The position numbers and the translations under genes were made by a program. The notes beneath the pieces are model-generated. The model made no database searches. It worked only from the letters and a program-made list of their open reading frames with translations, and was not told the DNA's origin. Of a stretch of 64,000 nt of DNA, positions 16,800 to 24,805 are shown in pieces. The stretch spans positions 2,046,001 to 2,110,000 of the forward strand of contig CBDBHH010000005.1 in NCBI GenBank assembly GCA_965205535.1. The letters are read 5' to 3'. How positions within the stretch are numbered: the stretch's first letter is position 1; each line of letters begins with the position of its first letter. The DNA comes from UBA8079 sp965205535. Its GTDB lineage: Bacteria; Pseudomonadota; Alphaproteobacteria; UBA6615.

Positions 16800-17606
16800 C
16801 TAGAACAATCCCCTTGTCATGCCGCCATCGACCGCCAGTACGGTGCCGTTGACGTTGCCCGAGGCGTCGGAGGCCAGGAAGGTCACAACGCGAGCCACTT
16901 CGTCCAGCTCGCCCAGACGCCCGATGGGGATCTGCTGGCGGAAACCATTTTCGAGCTCTTCCGGTGTCGTGTTGTTCACCTTTGCCATGTCCTGGAACAG
17001 GTTCAGGATGCGCTGGCTGCGCGTCGGGCCGGGGTCGACCGCGTTCACGAAGATGCCGTCGCCGCCATAGATCTGCGAGAGCCCCTTGTTCACGGCCATG
17101 AAGGCCGCGTTGACGGCGGACGCCGGCAGGGCCTGTTTCGCGGGCTCGCGGCCGAACATGCCGATCAGGTTGACGATGCGGCCATATTTGCGGGCCTGCA
17201 TATGGGGGACGAGCGCGCGGGTGAGCTTGACCGCGCCGAGGAATTTGAGCTCGAAGGCGTCGCGCCAGACCTGGTCTTCGATGTCGTGAAAAACCCCGCC
17301 ACGCGCGGCACCTGCCGCGTTAACAAGGATGTCGATGGTCTCGAACTGTGCCAGGGCCGCTTCGACGATCTTCTCCCCCGAACCTTCCTCGGTGATGTCG
17401 ATCGCCAGCAGGCCGACCTCGACCCCATGTGCGTCCTTGATCTCGTCGGCCGTGGCCTTCAGATCATCGGCATTGCGCGCGGTCAGGAAGACATTCGCAC
17501 CCTCCGCGGCGAGCGCCATCGCCGAGGCAGCGCCAAGCCCCTTGTTGCCGCCTGAAATGATGGCGTTCTTGCCCTTGAGATTGAGATCCATTGGTGCCCC
17601 GTTCAT
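16800..17606 (-). CDS. Short-chain dehydrogenase/reductase with atypical active site
   Basis: A Rossmann-fold SDR of 268 residues. The cofactor motif is SGGNKGLG (about 18-25), with ARN after strand 2 suggesting NADP preference, and NAAG is present at about 92. The catalytic centre is unusual. Where YxxxK is expected the sequence reads AFMAVNKGL, so Tyr is Met while Lys is kept. The upstream Ser region reads NLIGMFG without Ser. Some SDR-like proteins of this type have lost or altered redox activity. MDLNL at 17591 is an alternative start. It is a monocistronic minus-strand gene. Confidence 0.75.
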   Translation of the reverse strand: MNGAPMDLNLKGKNAIISGGNKGLGAASAMALAAEGANVFLTARNADDLKATADEIKDAHGVEVGLLAIDITEEGSGEKIVEAALAQFETIDILVNAAGAARGGVFHDIEDQVWRDAFELKFLGAVKLTRALVPHMQARKYGRIVNLIGMFGREPAKQALPASAVNAAFMAVNKGLSQIYGGDGIFVNAVDPGPTRSQRILNLFQDMAKVNNTTPEELENGFRQQIPIGRLGELDEVARVVTFLASDASGNVNGTVLAVDGGMTRGLF

Positions 17607-17756
17607 TGAAATGTTGGAGATAGGTCATAGCATTGCGTGCTGGCAGGCCGGTAGCGGCGCGACAGAACAAGCCTTTTGATGGATTTGTCGGGAACCTCGG
17701 GCTTTAATCGTTGGCCGAGAACGGCACACGGATGCCGGAACAACGATGGCAAGGTC

Positions 17757-18560
17757 ATGATCCGCTTCGCGCCGAATTTTTATCACCTGTTTCTGGAGCT
17801 GCCGATCCGCGAGCGCTTCGCCGCCGCGGCGAAGATCGGCTGCACGGCCATCGAGTGGCATTTCCCCTATGAGCTGCCCAAGGACGAGCTGAAGGCGCTG
17901 CTCGATGATCACGGGCTGGAGTTCATGTACTGCGTGGTACCGGCAGATTGGGACGCCGGTGTTCGGGGGCTCGGCGCGCAGCCGGGAAAACAGGACGAGT
18001 TCCGCCGCGCGGCCGATCAGGCGCTGGAATACATCCAGTATTGTGATTTCTACTCGATCAATGTCGGCGCGGGGCCAGTGCCGGCCGGCGAATCCCGGGA
18101 GCGTTGCGTCGAGACCTATATCGAGAATCTCGACTACATTGCCGCCGCGTCCGGCGACCATCGGTGCAAGTTTCTGCTCGAGCCGGTGACGGCAAAACGC
18201 ATCCCCGACTGGGCGATGCAGATCATGGCCCAGGCGCGCGATATCGTAACCGCGGTCGGGCGCGACAATGTGGGCCTCGTCTACGACACCTATCACATGC
18301 GCTACGAGGAAACCGGCACCCTGTCAGACATTATGGACGAGTACTGGCCGCTGATCGGCTATGTCCAGATCGGCAACCCGCCAGACCGGCACGAGCCCGG
18401 TGTGGGTGAGCTCGATCTTCTGTGGCTGGCGCAACGGGCGATCGACAAGGGCTATAAAGAAGCCATCGGAATGGAACTCGATCCATCTATGGATACATGG
18501 TCGAGCCTTCTCTGGATGAATGCGCTGGGGTATACGGTCGACCCTGAAAACCGGCTGTAA
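17757..18560 (+). CDS. Hydroxypyruvate-isomerase-like TIM-barrel protein
   Basis: The product has 267 residues. Start at 17757 gives MIRFAPNFYHLFLELPIRERF, the usual beginning of the Hyi branch of the AP-endonuclease-2/xylose-isomerase-like barrel. Signature pieces are GCTAIEWHFPYELP (about 30), LLEPVTAKRIP with the metal-ligand Glu, GLVYDTYHM (Asp and His ligands), YVQIGNPPDRHEPGVGE and the final metal-ligand Glu in IGMELDP. All metal ligands appear intact. It probably isomerises a small hydroxy-oxo acid or sugar. The neighbouring genes give no clear pathway. Confidence 0.82.
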   Translation: MIRFAPNFYHLFLELPIRERFAAAAKIGCTAIEWHFPYELPKDELKALLDDHGLEFMYCVVPADWDAGVRGLGAQPGKQDEFRRAADQALEYIQYCDFYSINVGAGPVPAGESRERCVETYIENLDYIAAASGDHRCKFLLEPVTAKRIPDWAMQIMAQARDIVTAVGRDNVGLVYDTYHMRYEETGTLSDIMDEYWPLIGYVQIGNPPDRHEPGVGELDLLWLAQRAIDKGYKEAIGMELDPSMDTWSSLLWMNALGYTVDPENRL

Positions 18561-18582
18561 GCTATTCCTCGGAGTGAAAGTC

Positions 18583-19149
18583 ATGACCATCACCAGGCCC
18601 TTGCATGCCTTTGCTGTCGCCGTGTTCGCGCTTGCTGTTCTGGCTGGGCCTTTGAGTGCGGCGGAACTGCCGAAACCCGCCGAAACAGTCGTATTGACCA
18701 TCGGCGGGGCCGTGAAATATGCCAACCGTGGTGTTCCGGATCACTTCGCCGCCTCGTTTCTAAAAACCCAGGAGTATGACTATACGAAGGCTGCGGCGTT
18801 CGACGTGCCAATGCTGGAAGGTCTTGGCATGGAGAAGGCGACGATCAACGCCGCGCCCTGGCCGCGTGCCGTCACCCTGGAAGGGCCGCGGCTGGTAGAT
18901 GTCCTGATGGCGGCAGGATGGAATGGCACGAAAATCACGATGGTTGCCCTGGACGGCTTTGCGGTCGAGGTTTCGGCCGCCGACATCGCGGCCCGGGAAT
19001 GGATCGTGGGCATCAAGGCTGACGGCGCGTATCTTCCCATCGGCGGACGTGGGCCCGTCTGGATTGCCTACCATGTGCCTGGCGGTGAAGGGACGGAAGA
19101 AGACGAGGCCCGCTGGCCGTGGGCGGTGTACTACATTGCGGCCGAATGA
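18583..19149 (+). CDS. Secreted oxidoreductase-molybdopterin-binding-like domain protein
   Basis: The product has 188 residues. Start at 18583 has GGAG nine bases upstream and yields a signal peptide cleaved after PLSAA. The mature domain resembles the small YedY/sulfite-oxidase-like fold: VLTIGG, then AAFDVPMLEGLG, WPRAVTLEGPRLVDVLMAAGW, GFAVEVSAADI and PIGGRGPVWIAYHVPG. No cysteine remains after signal cleavage, so the Cys that ligates molybdenum in true members is missing. It is more likely a cofactor-free relative, as in many short proteins of this family. It follows the TIM-barrel gene by 22 bases. Confidence 0.7.
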   Translation: MTITRPLHAFAVAVFALAVLAGPLSAAELPKPAETVVLTIGGAVKYANRGVPDHFAASFLKTQEYDYTKAAAFDVPMLEGLGMEKATINAAPWPRAVTLEGPRLVDVLMAAGWNGTKITMVALDGFAVEVSAADIAAREWIVGIKADGAYLPIGGRGPVWIAYHVPGGEGTEEDEARWPWAVYYIAAE

Positions 19150-19297
19150 GCGGTCTGCGCCGCGTGCAATGCACCTATTCGCTGGAAACGGCCCCTTTCA
19201 CTAAAAGACCTAATTCCACTATTCTATAATCAACGATAACCGAGCCCGGCGGGTGCAACGCTCCCGGGTGAATAATTTTGTATTTGGGAGAGCGTCG

Positions 19298-21103
19298 ATG
19301 GCGAAGAAGAAAACACCTTATATGGACGACCAGTCACGGACCGACGTGCGCGATGGCATGCGCATCGATTGGGATGTTCCCATCGAGATGGATGACGGTA
19401 CCGTCCTGCGCTGCGACGTCTACCGGCCCATCAAGAACGGCAAGTACGGGGTCATCATGACCTACGGGCCGTACGGCAAGCTTCTCCATTTTGAAGACGC
19501 CTATGCCGACCAGTATACGCGCATGCTCGAGGATTTCCCCGAGATCGGCGCCGGCACCAGCGAGAAGTATCAGAACTGGGAGGTTGTCGACCCCGAGCGT
19601 TGGGTGCCCGACAACTATGTCTGCATCCGCGTGGACGGGCGCGGCACGGGACGTTCACCCGGTGTCATCGACATCTGGTCCCTGCGTGAAGCGCAGGATC
19701 TGGCGATCTGCATCGACTGGGCCGGCGTCCAGTCCTGGTCAAACGGCAAGGTCGGCCTGAACGGCATCTCCTACTACGCCGAGAACCAGTGGCAGGCAGC
19801 AGCGCTGCAGCCCAAGCATCTCGCGGCGATCTGCCCCTGGGAAGGGGCGGCCGACTTCTACCGCGACATGGCCCATCACGGTGGCATCATGTGTAATGGC
19901 TTCGTCAAGGACTGGTCAGAGGCGCAGGTCTATTCGGTTCAGCACGGCAAGGGCTCGAACGGCCTGCGTTCGCGCATGAACGCGGAGTGGGTGGCCGGCC
20001 CGCCGACGATGACCGAGGAAGAGCTCGGCGCCAACCGGAACAATTTCTACGAGGATTGTCTGGCGCGGAAGCTCGACAGTGACGAGTTCTGGCAGTCGCG
20101 CATGCCCGACTGGAACAAGGTCAAGGTGCCGATGTTGTCGACCGCCAACTGGGGCGGGCAGGGCCTGCACCCGCGCGGCAACTTTGAGGGCTTCACGCAG
20201 TCGAAGTCCAAGGAGAAGTGGCTCGAGGTGCACGGGATCGAGCACTGGACACATTTCTATACCGACTACGGCATGGACCTGCAGAAGCGCTTCTTCGGCT
20301 ACTATCTGAAGGGTGAGAAAAACGGCTGGGACAAGCAGCCGACCGTCCAGCTCCAGGTGCGTCACCCGGGCGAGGTGTTCGTCGAGCGTCACGAGAATGA
20401 GTGGCCGCTCAAGCGGACCCAGTGGACGAACTTCTACATCGATCCCGCCAATATGAGCCTCTCAACCACGCCCCAGAAAAAGAAGGGCGAGGTGACCTAT
20501 GCGGGCTTCTCCGACGGGGTGACGTTCATGTCCGACCCTCTCGAAGAGGATATGGAGATCACGGGACCGATCGCGTCCAAGCTCTTCGTCTCTTCCTCGA
20601 CGAGCGACGCCGACATGTTTCTCGTGCTCCGGGTGTTCGCGCCGGACATGAAGGAAGTGACCTTCCAGGGGGCGCTCGATCCGCACACGCCGATCGCCCA
20701 GGGCTGGTTGCGCGCATCGCACCGCAAGCTCGACGAGAAGAAGAGCCTGGCGTATCGGCCCTACCACACCCATGACGAGGAACAGCCTCTTGATCCGGGT
20801 AAGCCCTACGAGCTCGACATCGAGGTCTGGCCGACCTGCATCGTGGTGCCGAAAGGGTACCGCATCGCGCTGTCGGTGCGGGGCCGGGACTATGTCTATC
20901 CGGGCGATTCCAACGTTCAGCTTGGTGAGTATGCCAACTGGACCGGTTGCGCGATCTTCCGCCACGATGATCCGCGTGATCGGCCGGCCGAAATCTTTGG
21001 CGGCGATGTGACGCTGCACACCGGGCCGAAAGAACAGGCCCATGTGATGCTGCCGATCATCCCGGCGAAGAAGCCGGTGCGGAAGGCCGCGAAGAAAAAA
21101 TAG
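19298..21103 (+). CDS. CocE/NonD (S15-type) hydrolase, paralogue 1
   Basis: A cytosolic protein of 601 residues with no signal peptide. The start has GGGAG seven bases upstream. The N-terminal alpha/beta-hydrolase core has the nucleophile in GLNGISYYAENQW (about 150) and a candidate catalytic His in VHGIEHWTHFY. The C-terminal jelly-roll (from about 400, ending ALSVRGRDYVYPG) is the PepX_C domain. The GWxD segment that supplies the acid in cocaine esterase reads NWGGQGLHPRGN. The family cleaves esters, amides or acyl-amino bonds. Ends in a Lys-rich tail (KAAKKK). First of four consecutive paralogues. Confidence 0.85.
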   Translation: MAKKKTPYMDDQSRTDVRDGMRIDWDVPIEMDDGTVLRCDVYRPIKNGKYGVIMTYGPYGKLLHFEDAYADQYTRMLEDFPEIGAGTSEKYQNWEVVDPERWVPDNYVCIRVDGRGTGRSPGVIDIWSLREAQDLAICIDWAGVQSWSNGKVGLNGISYYAENQWQAAALQPKHLAAICPWEGAADFYRDMAHHGGIMCNGFVKDWSEAQVYSVQHGKGSNGLRSRMNAEWVAGPPTMTEEELGANRNNFYEDCLARKLDSDEFWQSRMPDWNKVKVPMLSTANWGGQGLHPRGNFEGFTQSKSKEKWLEVHGIEHWTHFYTDYGMDLQKRFFGYYLKGEKNGWDKQPTVQLQVRHPGEVFVERHENEWPLKRTQWTNFYIDPANMSLSTTPQKKKGEVTYAGFSDGVTFMSDPLEEDMEITGPIASKLFVSSSTSDADMFLVLRVFAPDMKEVTFQGALDPHTPIAQGWLRASHRKLDEKKSLAYRPYHTHDEEQPLDPGKPYELDIEVWPTCIVVPKGYRIALSVRGRDYVYPGDSNVQLGEYANWTGCAIFRHDDPRDRPAEIFGGDVTLHTGPKEQAHVMLPIIPAKKPVRKAAKKK

Positions 21104-21113
21104 CAAGCCAATA

Positions 21114-21143
21114 GCGGGCGGCCCGGAGATACGGGCCGCCCGC
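21114..21143 (+). terminator. Strong hairpin after hydrolase paralogue 1
   Basis: A perfect 12-bp GC-rich stem (GCGGGCGGCCCG, loop GAGATA) starts ten bases after the stop codon. Only a short AACGTTT follows, so it may be a weak terminator or an mRNA stability/processing element rather than a full stop. Confidence 0.55.
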
Positions 21144-21222
21144 AACGTTTCCGAAGGGCGTATCAACGAAAACGCCTGCGTGAGGCCTCGCAGAAAGGCC
21201 TCGGCATGGGGGAGGTAAAACG

Positions 21223-22992
21223 ATGGACGATATCAAGTATCCCGGCGACCCGATGTTCAAGACCGAGGTTCGCGAGGGCATGCGCGTCGACTGGGACGTG
21301 CCGATCGAGATGGACGATGGCCTCGTCCTGCGCGCCAATGTCTATCGTCCCGATGACGACGGTCAGTATCCGGTCATCATGTCCCATGGTCCCTATGGCA
21401 AGGATCTCCACTTCGAGGAAATCTACAAAACCTGCTGGGACCTGATGTGCGAAAACCACCCGGACGTCCCGCGGGGTTCGACGAACATTCACCAGGCATG
21501 GGAGGTTGCGGACCCGGAAAAATGGGTGCCGCGCGGCTATGTGCTGGTGCGGGTAGATTCTCGCGGTGCGGGGCGTTCGCCGGGCTATCTCGAGCATTTC
21601 AACACGCGCGAGACCAAGGATTTCTACGACTGCATCGAATGGGGCGGTGTCCAGCCCTGGTCGAACGGCAAGGTCGGCCTGAGCGGTATCTCCTATTACG
21701 CGATTAACCAGTGGCAGGTCGCAGCGATGCAACCGCCGCATCTGGCCGCGATCTGCCCGTGGGAAGGGTCGACCGACTACTACCGCGAAGGCAGCTACCA
21801 CGGCGGTATCTACTCGACCTTCGCCAAGAACTGGTACGACATGCAGATCATGCAGCTGCAGCATGGCTATGGCGATCGCGGCTACCGGTCGCGCGCCAAC
21901 GGCGAGTGGTCGGCGGGACCCGAGACCCTGTCGGATAACGAGCTGGGTGCCAACCGGTTCGACCCGCATCAATCGATGCGCGCCCATCCCCTCTATGACG
22001 AGTTTTTCGAGGAACGCGAGGTCGACTATTCGAAGATCGAGGTGCCGATCCTGAGTTGTGCCAACTGGGGCGGCGCGCCGCTGCATCCGCGGGGCAACTT
22101 CGACGGCTACATGCTGTCGGGCTCGAAGGAGAAATGGCTCGAGGTTCACGGCCTCGAACACTGGTCGCTCTACTACACCGACTATGGCAACGATCTGCAG
22201 TGGCGTTTCTTTGACTGTTTCCTCAAGGGGGACGATTCCGGCTGGAAGGACCAGCCGCGCGTGTTCCTGAACGTGCGCCATCCGGGCGAGGTCTTCGTCC
22301 CGCGCGCCGAGGAAGACTGGCCGCTGCCGCGCACCGAATGGACCAAGTTCCACTTCGAACCTGCGGGTCAGATTTTGTCGGATGCGCCGGCCAGCGGGAG
22401 TGCCGCGATCACCTATGGGGCGATGGGCGACGGCTTGACGTTTTTGTCGGATCCGGCGGCCGAGGACACCGAAATCTGCGGGCCCATGGCCGTGAAGCTC
22501 AACGTGTCATCCGACACGAAGGACGCGGATATGTTTGTGGTCCTGCGGGTATTCCAGTCGGATATGAAGGAAGTCACGTTCCGTGGCGCCCTCGATCCGC
22601 ACACACCGGTCGCGTCGGGCTGGCTGCGTGCGTCGCACCGCAAGCTCGATCCGGCGCGCACGAAGGAGTGGGCGCCGTACCATACACATGACGAGGTGCA
22701 GGAACTCACGCCCGGCGAAATCTACGAGCTCGATATCGAAATTCACGGATCGGGCATCGTGGTGCCGAAGGGCTACCGGTTCGCACTTTCGATCCGGGGT
22801 CGTGACTATGTCTATCCCGGCGAGCCGAATGCCGGCCTGTCGAACATGAAAAACACCTTCACCGGCGTGGGCCCGTTCCTGCATGACGATCCGACGGATC
22901 GCCCGCCTGAGGTGTTCGACAACAATATGACGGTGCATCTGGGCGGCGATCATGCCGGCTATCTGTTGCTGCCGATCATCCCGGAAAATTAG
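21223..22992 (+). CDS. CocE/NonD (S15-type) hydrolase, paralogue 2
   Basis: The product has 589 residues and is homologous to the preceding gene from end to end. ATG at 21223 follows GGGGGAGG. The nucleophile is in GLSGISYYAINQWQ, the acid-loop equivalent is CANWGGAPLHPRGN, and the His is in VHGLEHWSLYY. The C-terminal beta domain contains FHFEPAGQILSD and IRGRDYVYPG. It lacks the Lys-rich tail of paralogues 1 and 3 and ends IIPEN. It has its own ribosome site after a 119-base gap containing a hairpin. Substrate unknown. Confidence 0.85.
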   Translation: MDDIKYPGDPMFKTEVREGMRVDWDVPIEMDDGLVLRANVYRPDDDGQYPVIMSHGPYGKDLHFEEIYKTCWDLMCENHPDVPRGSTNIHQAWEVADPEKWVPRGYVLVRVDSRGAGRSPGYLEHFNTRETKDFYDCIEWGGVQPWSNGKVGLSGISYYAINQWQVAAMQPPHLAAICPWEGSTDYYREGSYHGGIYSTFAKNWYDMQIMQLQHGYGDRGYRSRANGEWSAGPETLSDNELGANRFDPHQSMRAHPLYDEFFEEREVDYSKIEVPILSCANWGGAPLHPRGNFDGYMLSGSKEKWLEVHGLEHWSLYYTDYGNDLQWRFFDCFLKGDDSGWKDQPRVFLNVRHPGEVFVPRAEEDWPLPRTEWTKFHFEPAGQILSDAPASGSAAITYGAMGDGLTFLSDPAAEDTEICGPMAVKLNVSSDTKDADMFVVLRVFQSDMKEVTFRGALDPHTPVASGWLRASHRKLDPARTKEWAPYHTHDEVQELTPGEIYELDIEIHGSGIVVPKGYRFALSIRGRDYVYPGEPNAGLSNMKNTFTGVGPFLHDDPTDRPPEVFDNNMTVHLGGDHAGYLLLPIIPEN

Positions 22993-23000
22993 GCCCGGAC

Positions 23001-24785
23001 GTGGCGAAAAACCCCTACGCCGGTGATCCGCAGTTCCGCACCCAGGTGCGCGATGGAATGCGCATCGACTGGGACGTGCCGATCGAGATGGATGACGGCA
23101 ACGTCCTGCGCGCGGATATCTTCCGCCCCAACAAACGCGGGCGTTTCCCGGTCATCATGAGCCATGGCCCCTATGCCAAGGGGCTGGCGTTCCAGGAGGG
23201 ATACGAGACCGCCTGGAACATCATGGTCGAGACCTTTCCGGAGGTTGCGCAAGGCACGACCAACAAATACGCCAACTGGGAGGTCGTGGACCCCGAGAAA
23301 TGGGTGCCTGATGGCTATGTGGTCATCCGGATCGATTCCCGTGGTTCCGGGCGCTCACCGGGCGTCGTCGATGTGCGTTCACCGCGCGAGACGCGGGACT
23401 TTGCGGCCTGCATCGACTGGGCCGGGGTGCAGCCCTGGTCGAATGGCAAGGTCGGGCTCAACGGTATCTCCTACTACGCCATCAACCAATGGCACGTGGC
23501 GGCGCTGAAGCCCAAGCATCTGACCGCGCTGTGCGTCTGGGAAGGCGCGGGGGACTACTACCGGGATTCCAACTATCACGGCGGCATCCTGTCGACCTTC
23601 GTGACCAACTGGTACGATAAACAGGTCGAATCTGTGCAGTACGGGCTCGGCAAGAACGGGCCGCGCTCGGCCGTCCACGGGGACCTCGTCTGCGGGCCCG
23701 AGACATTCACCCGGGCCACCCTCAAGAAGAACCGCACCGACCTGCCTCACGAGCTGCGCACCCGCACGCTCGACGATGAATGGTACCGGGGCCGCTCGGC
23801 CGACTGGTCGAAAATCGATGTGCCGGTGCTTTCGGCCGGTAACTGGGGCGGGCAGGGGCTCCATCCGCGCGGCAACATCGACGGGTTCATGCATTCGGCC
23901 TCCAAACAGAAATGGCTGGAGATGCACGGCCGCGAGCACTGGACCGAGTTCTACACGGACTATGGCCTCGATCTGCAGAAACGGTTCTTCGGGCATTTCC
24001 TGAAGGGCAAGGACACCGGATGGAAGCGCCAGCCCAAGGTTCTGCTCAACGTGCGTCATCCCGGCGAGGAGTTTGTGCAGCGTGCGGAGGGTGAATGGCC
24101 CATCAAGCGCACGAAGTGGATAAAGGCCTATCTCGATCCGTCGAGCGGGTCGCTGGCGGCCCGTAAGCTCGAACGCAAACAGAAGATCACCTATGCCGGG
24201 CTCGGCGATGGCGTGACGTTTCTCGCACCCGCGTCCGACAAGCCGCAGGAGATCACGGGACCGCTGGCGGCCAAGCTTTTCGTGTCGTCTGCGACAAAGG
24301 ACGCGGATCTTTTCCTTGTCGTGCGGTTGTTCGCGCCGGATTTGAAGGAGGTCACCTTCAAGGGTGCACTCGATCCACACACGCCGATCGCACAAGGCTG
24401 GTTGCGGGCCTCACATCGCAAGCTCGATCGCAGGAAATCACGAAAGCATCAGCCCTTTCCCAGCCATGATGAGAAGCAGCCCCTGAAGCCGGGAGCCGTG
24501 TACGAGCTGGATGTGGAGATATGGCCCACATCCATCGTCGTGCTGCCCGGCTACCGCCTGGGGCTGACAGTCCGGGGGCGGGATTATGTCTATCCCGGCG
24601 GATCGGGTGGCCGCTTGTCGAACATGAAGAACGAATTCACCGGCGTCGGGCCCTTCGCCCATGACGGACGGGACGCGCGGGTTTATGGCGGCAACGTCAC
24701 GATCCATTGCGGGCCCAACCACCCGTCGCATCTTCTGATGCCGGTGATCCCGCCGAAACGCCGGGCCACGAAACGCAAGAAATAG
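23001..24785 (+). CDS. CocE/NonD (S15-type) hydrolase, paralogue 3
   Basis: The product has 594 residues, starting (GTG, read as Met-Ala-Lys-Asn) eight bases after paralogue 2 stops, so the two are co-translated. The nucleophile is in GLNGISYYAINQWH, followed by AGNWGGQGLHPRGN and MHGREHWTEFY, then the PepX_C-like beta domain (VRGRDYVYPGG). The C-terminus is strongly basic (KRRATKRKK), like paralogue 1. Positions between conserved blocks, for example the segment around residue 240, differ enough that substrate range may differ. Confidence 0.85.
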   Translation: MAKNPYAGDPQFRTQVRDGMRIDWDVPIEMDDGNVLRADIFRPNKRGRFPVIMSHGPYAKGLAFQEGYETAWNIMVETFPEVAQGTTNKYANWEVVDPEKWVPDGYVVIRIDSRGSGRSPGVVDVRSPRETRDFAACIDWAGVQPWSNGKVGLNGISYYAINQWHVAALKPKHLTALCVWEGAGDYYRDSNYHGGILSTFVTNWYDKQVESVQYGLGKNGPRSAVHGDLVCGPETFTRATLKKNRTDLPHELRTRTLDDEWYRGRSADWSKIDVPVLSAGNWGGQGLHPRGNIDGFMHSASKQKWLEMHGREHWTEFYTDYGLDLQKRFFGHFLKGKDTGWKRQPKVLLNVRHPGEEFVQRAEGEWPIKRTKWIKAYLDPSSGSLAARKLERKQKITYAGLGDGVTFLAPASDKPQEITGPLAAKLFVSSATKDADLFLVVRLFAPDLKEVTFKGALDPHTPIAQGWLRASHRKLDRRKSRKHQPFPSHDEKQPLKPGAVYELDVEIWPTSIVVLPGYRLGLTVRGRDYVYPGGSGGRLSNMKNEFTGVGPFAHDGRDARVYGGNVTIHCGPNHPSHLLMPVIPPKRRATKRKK

Positions 24786-24805
24786 AGACCATTGGGGGAA
24801 CGACC

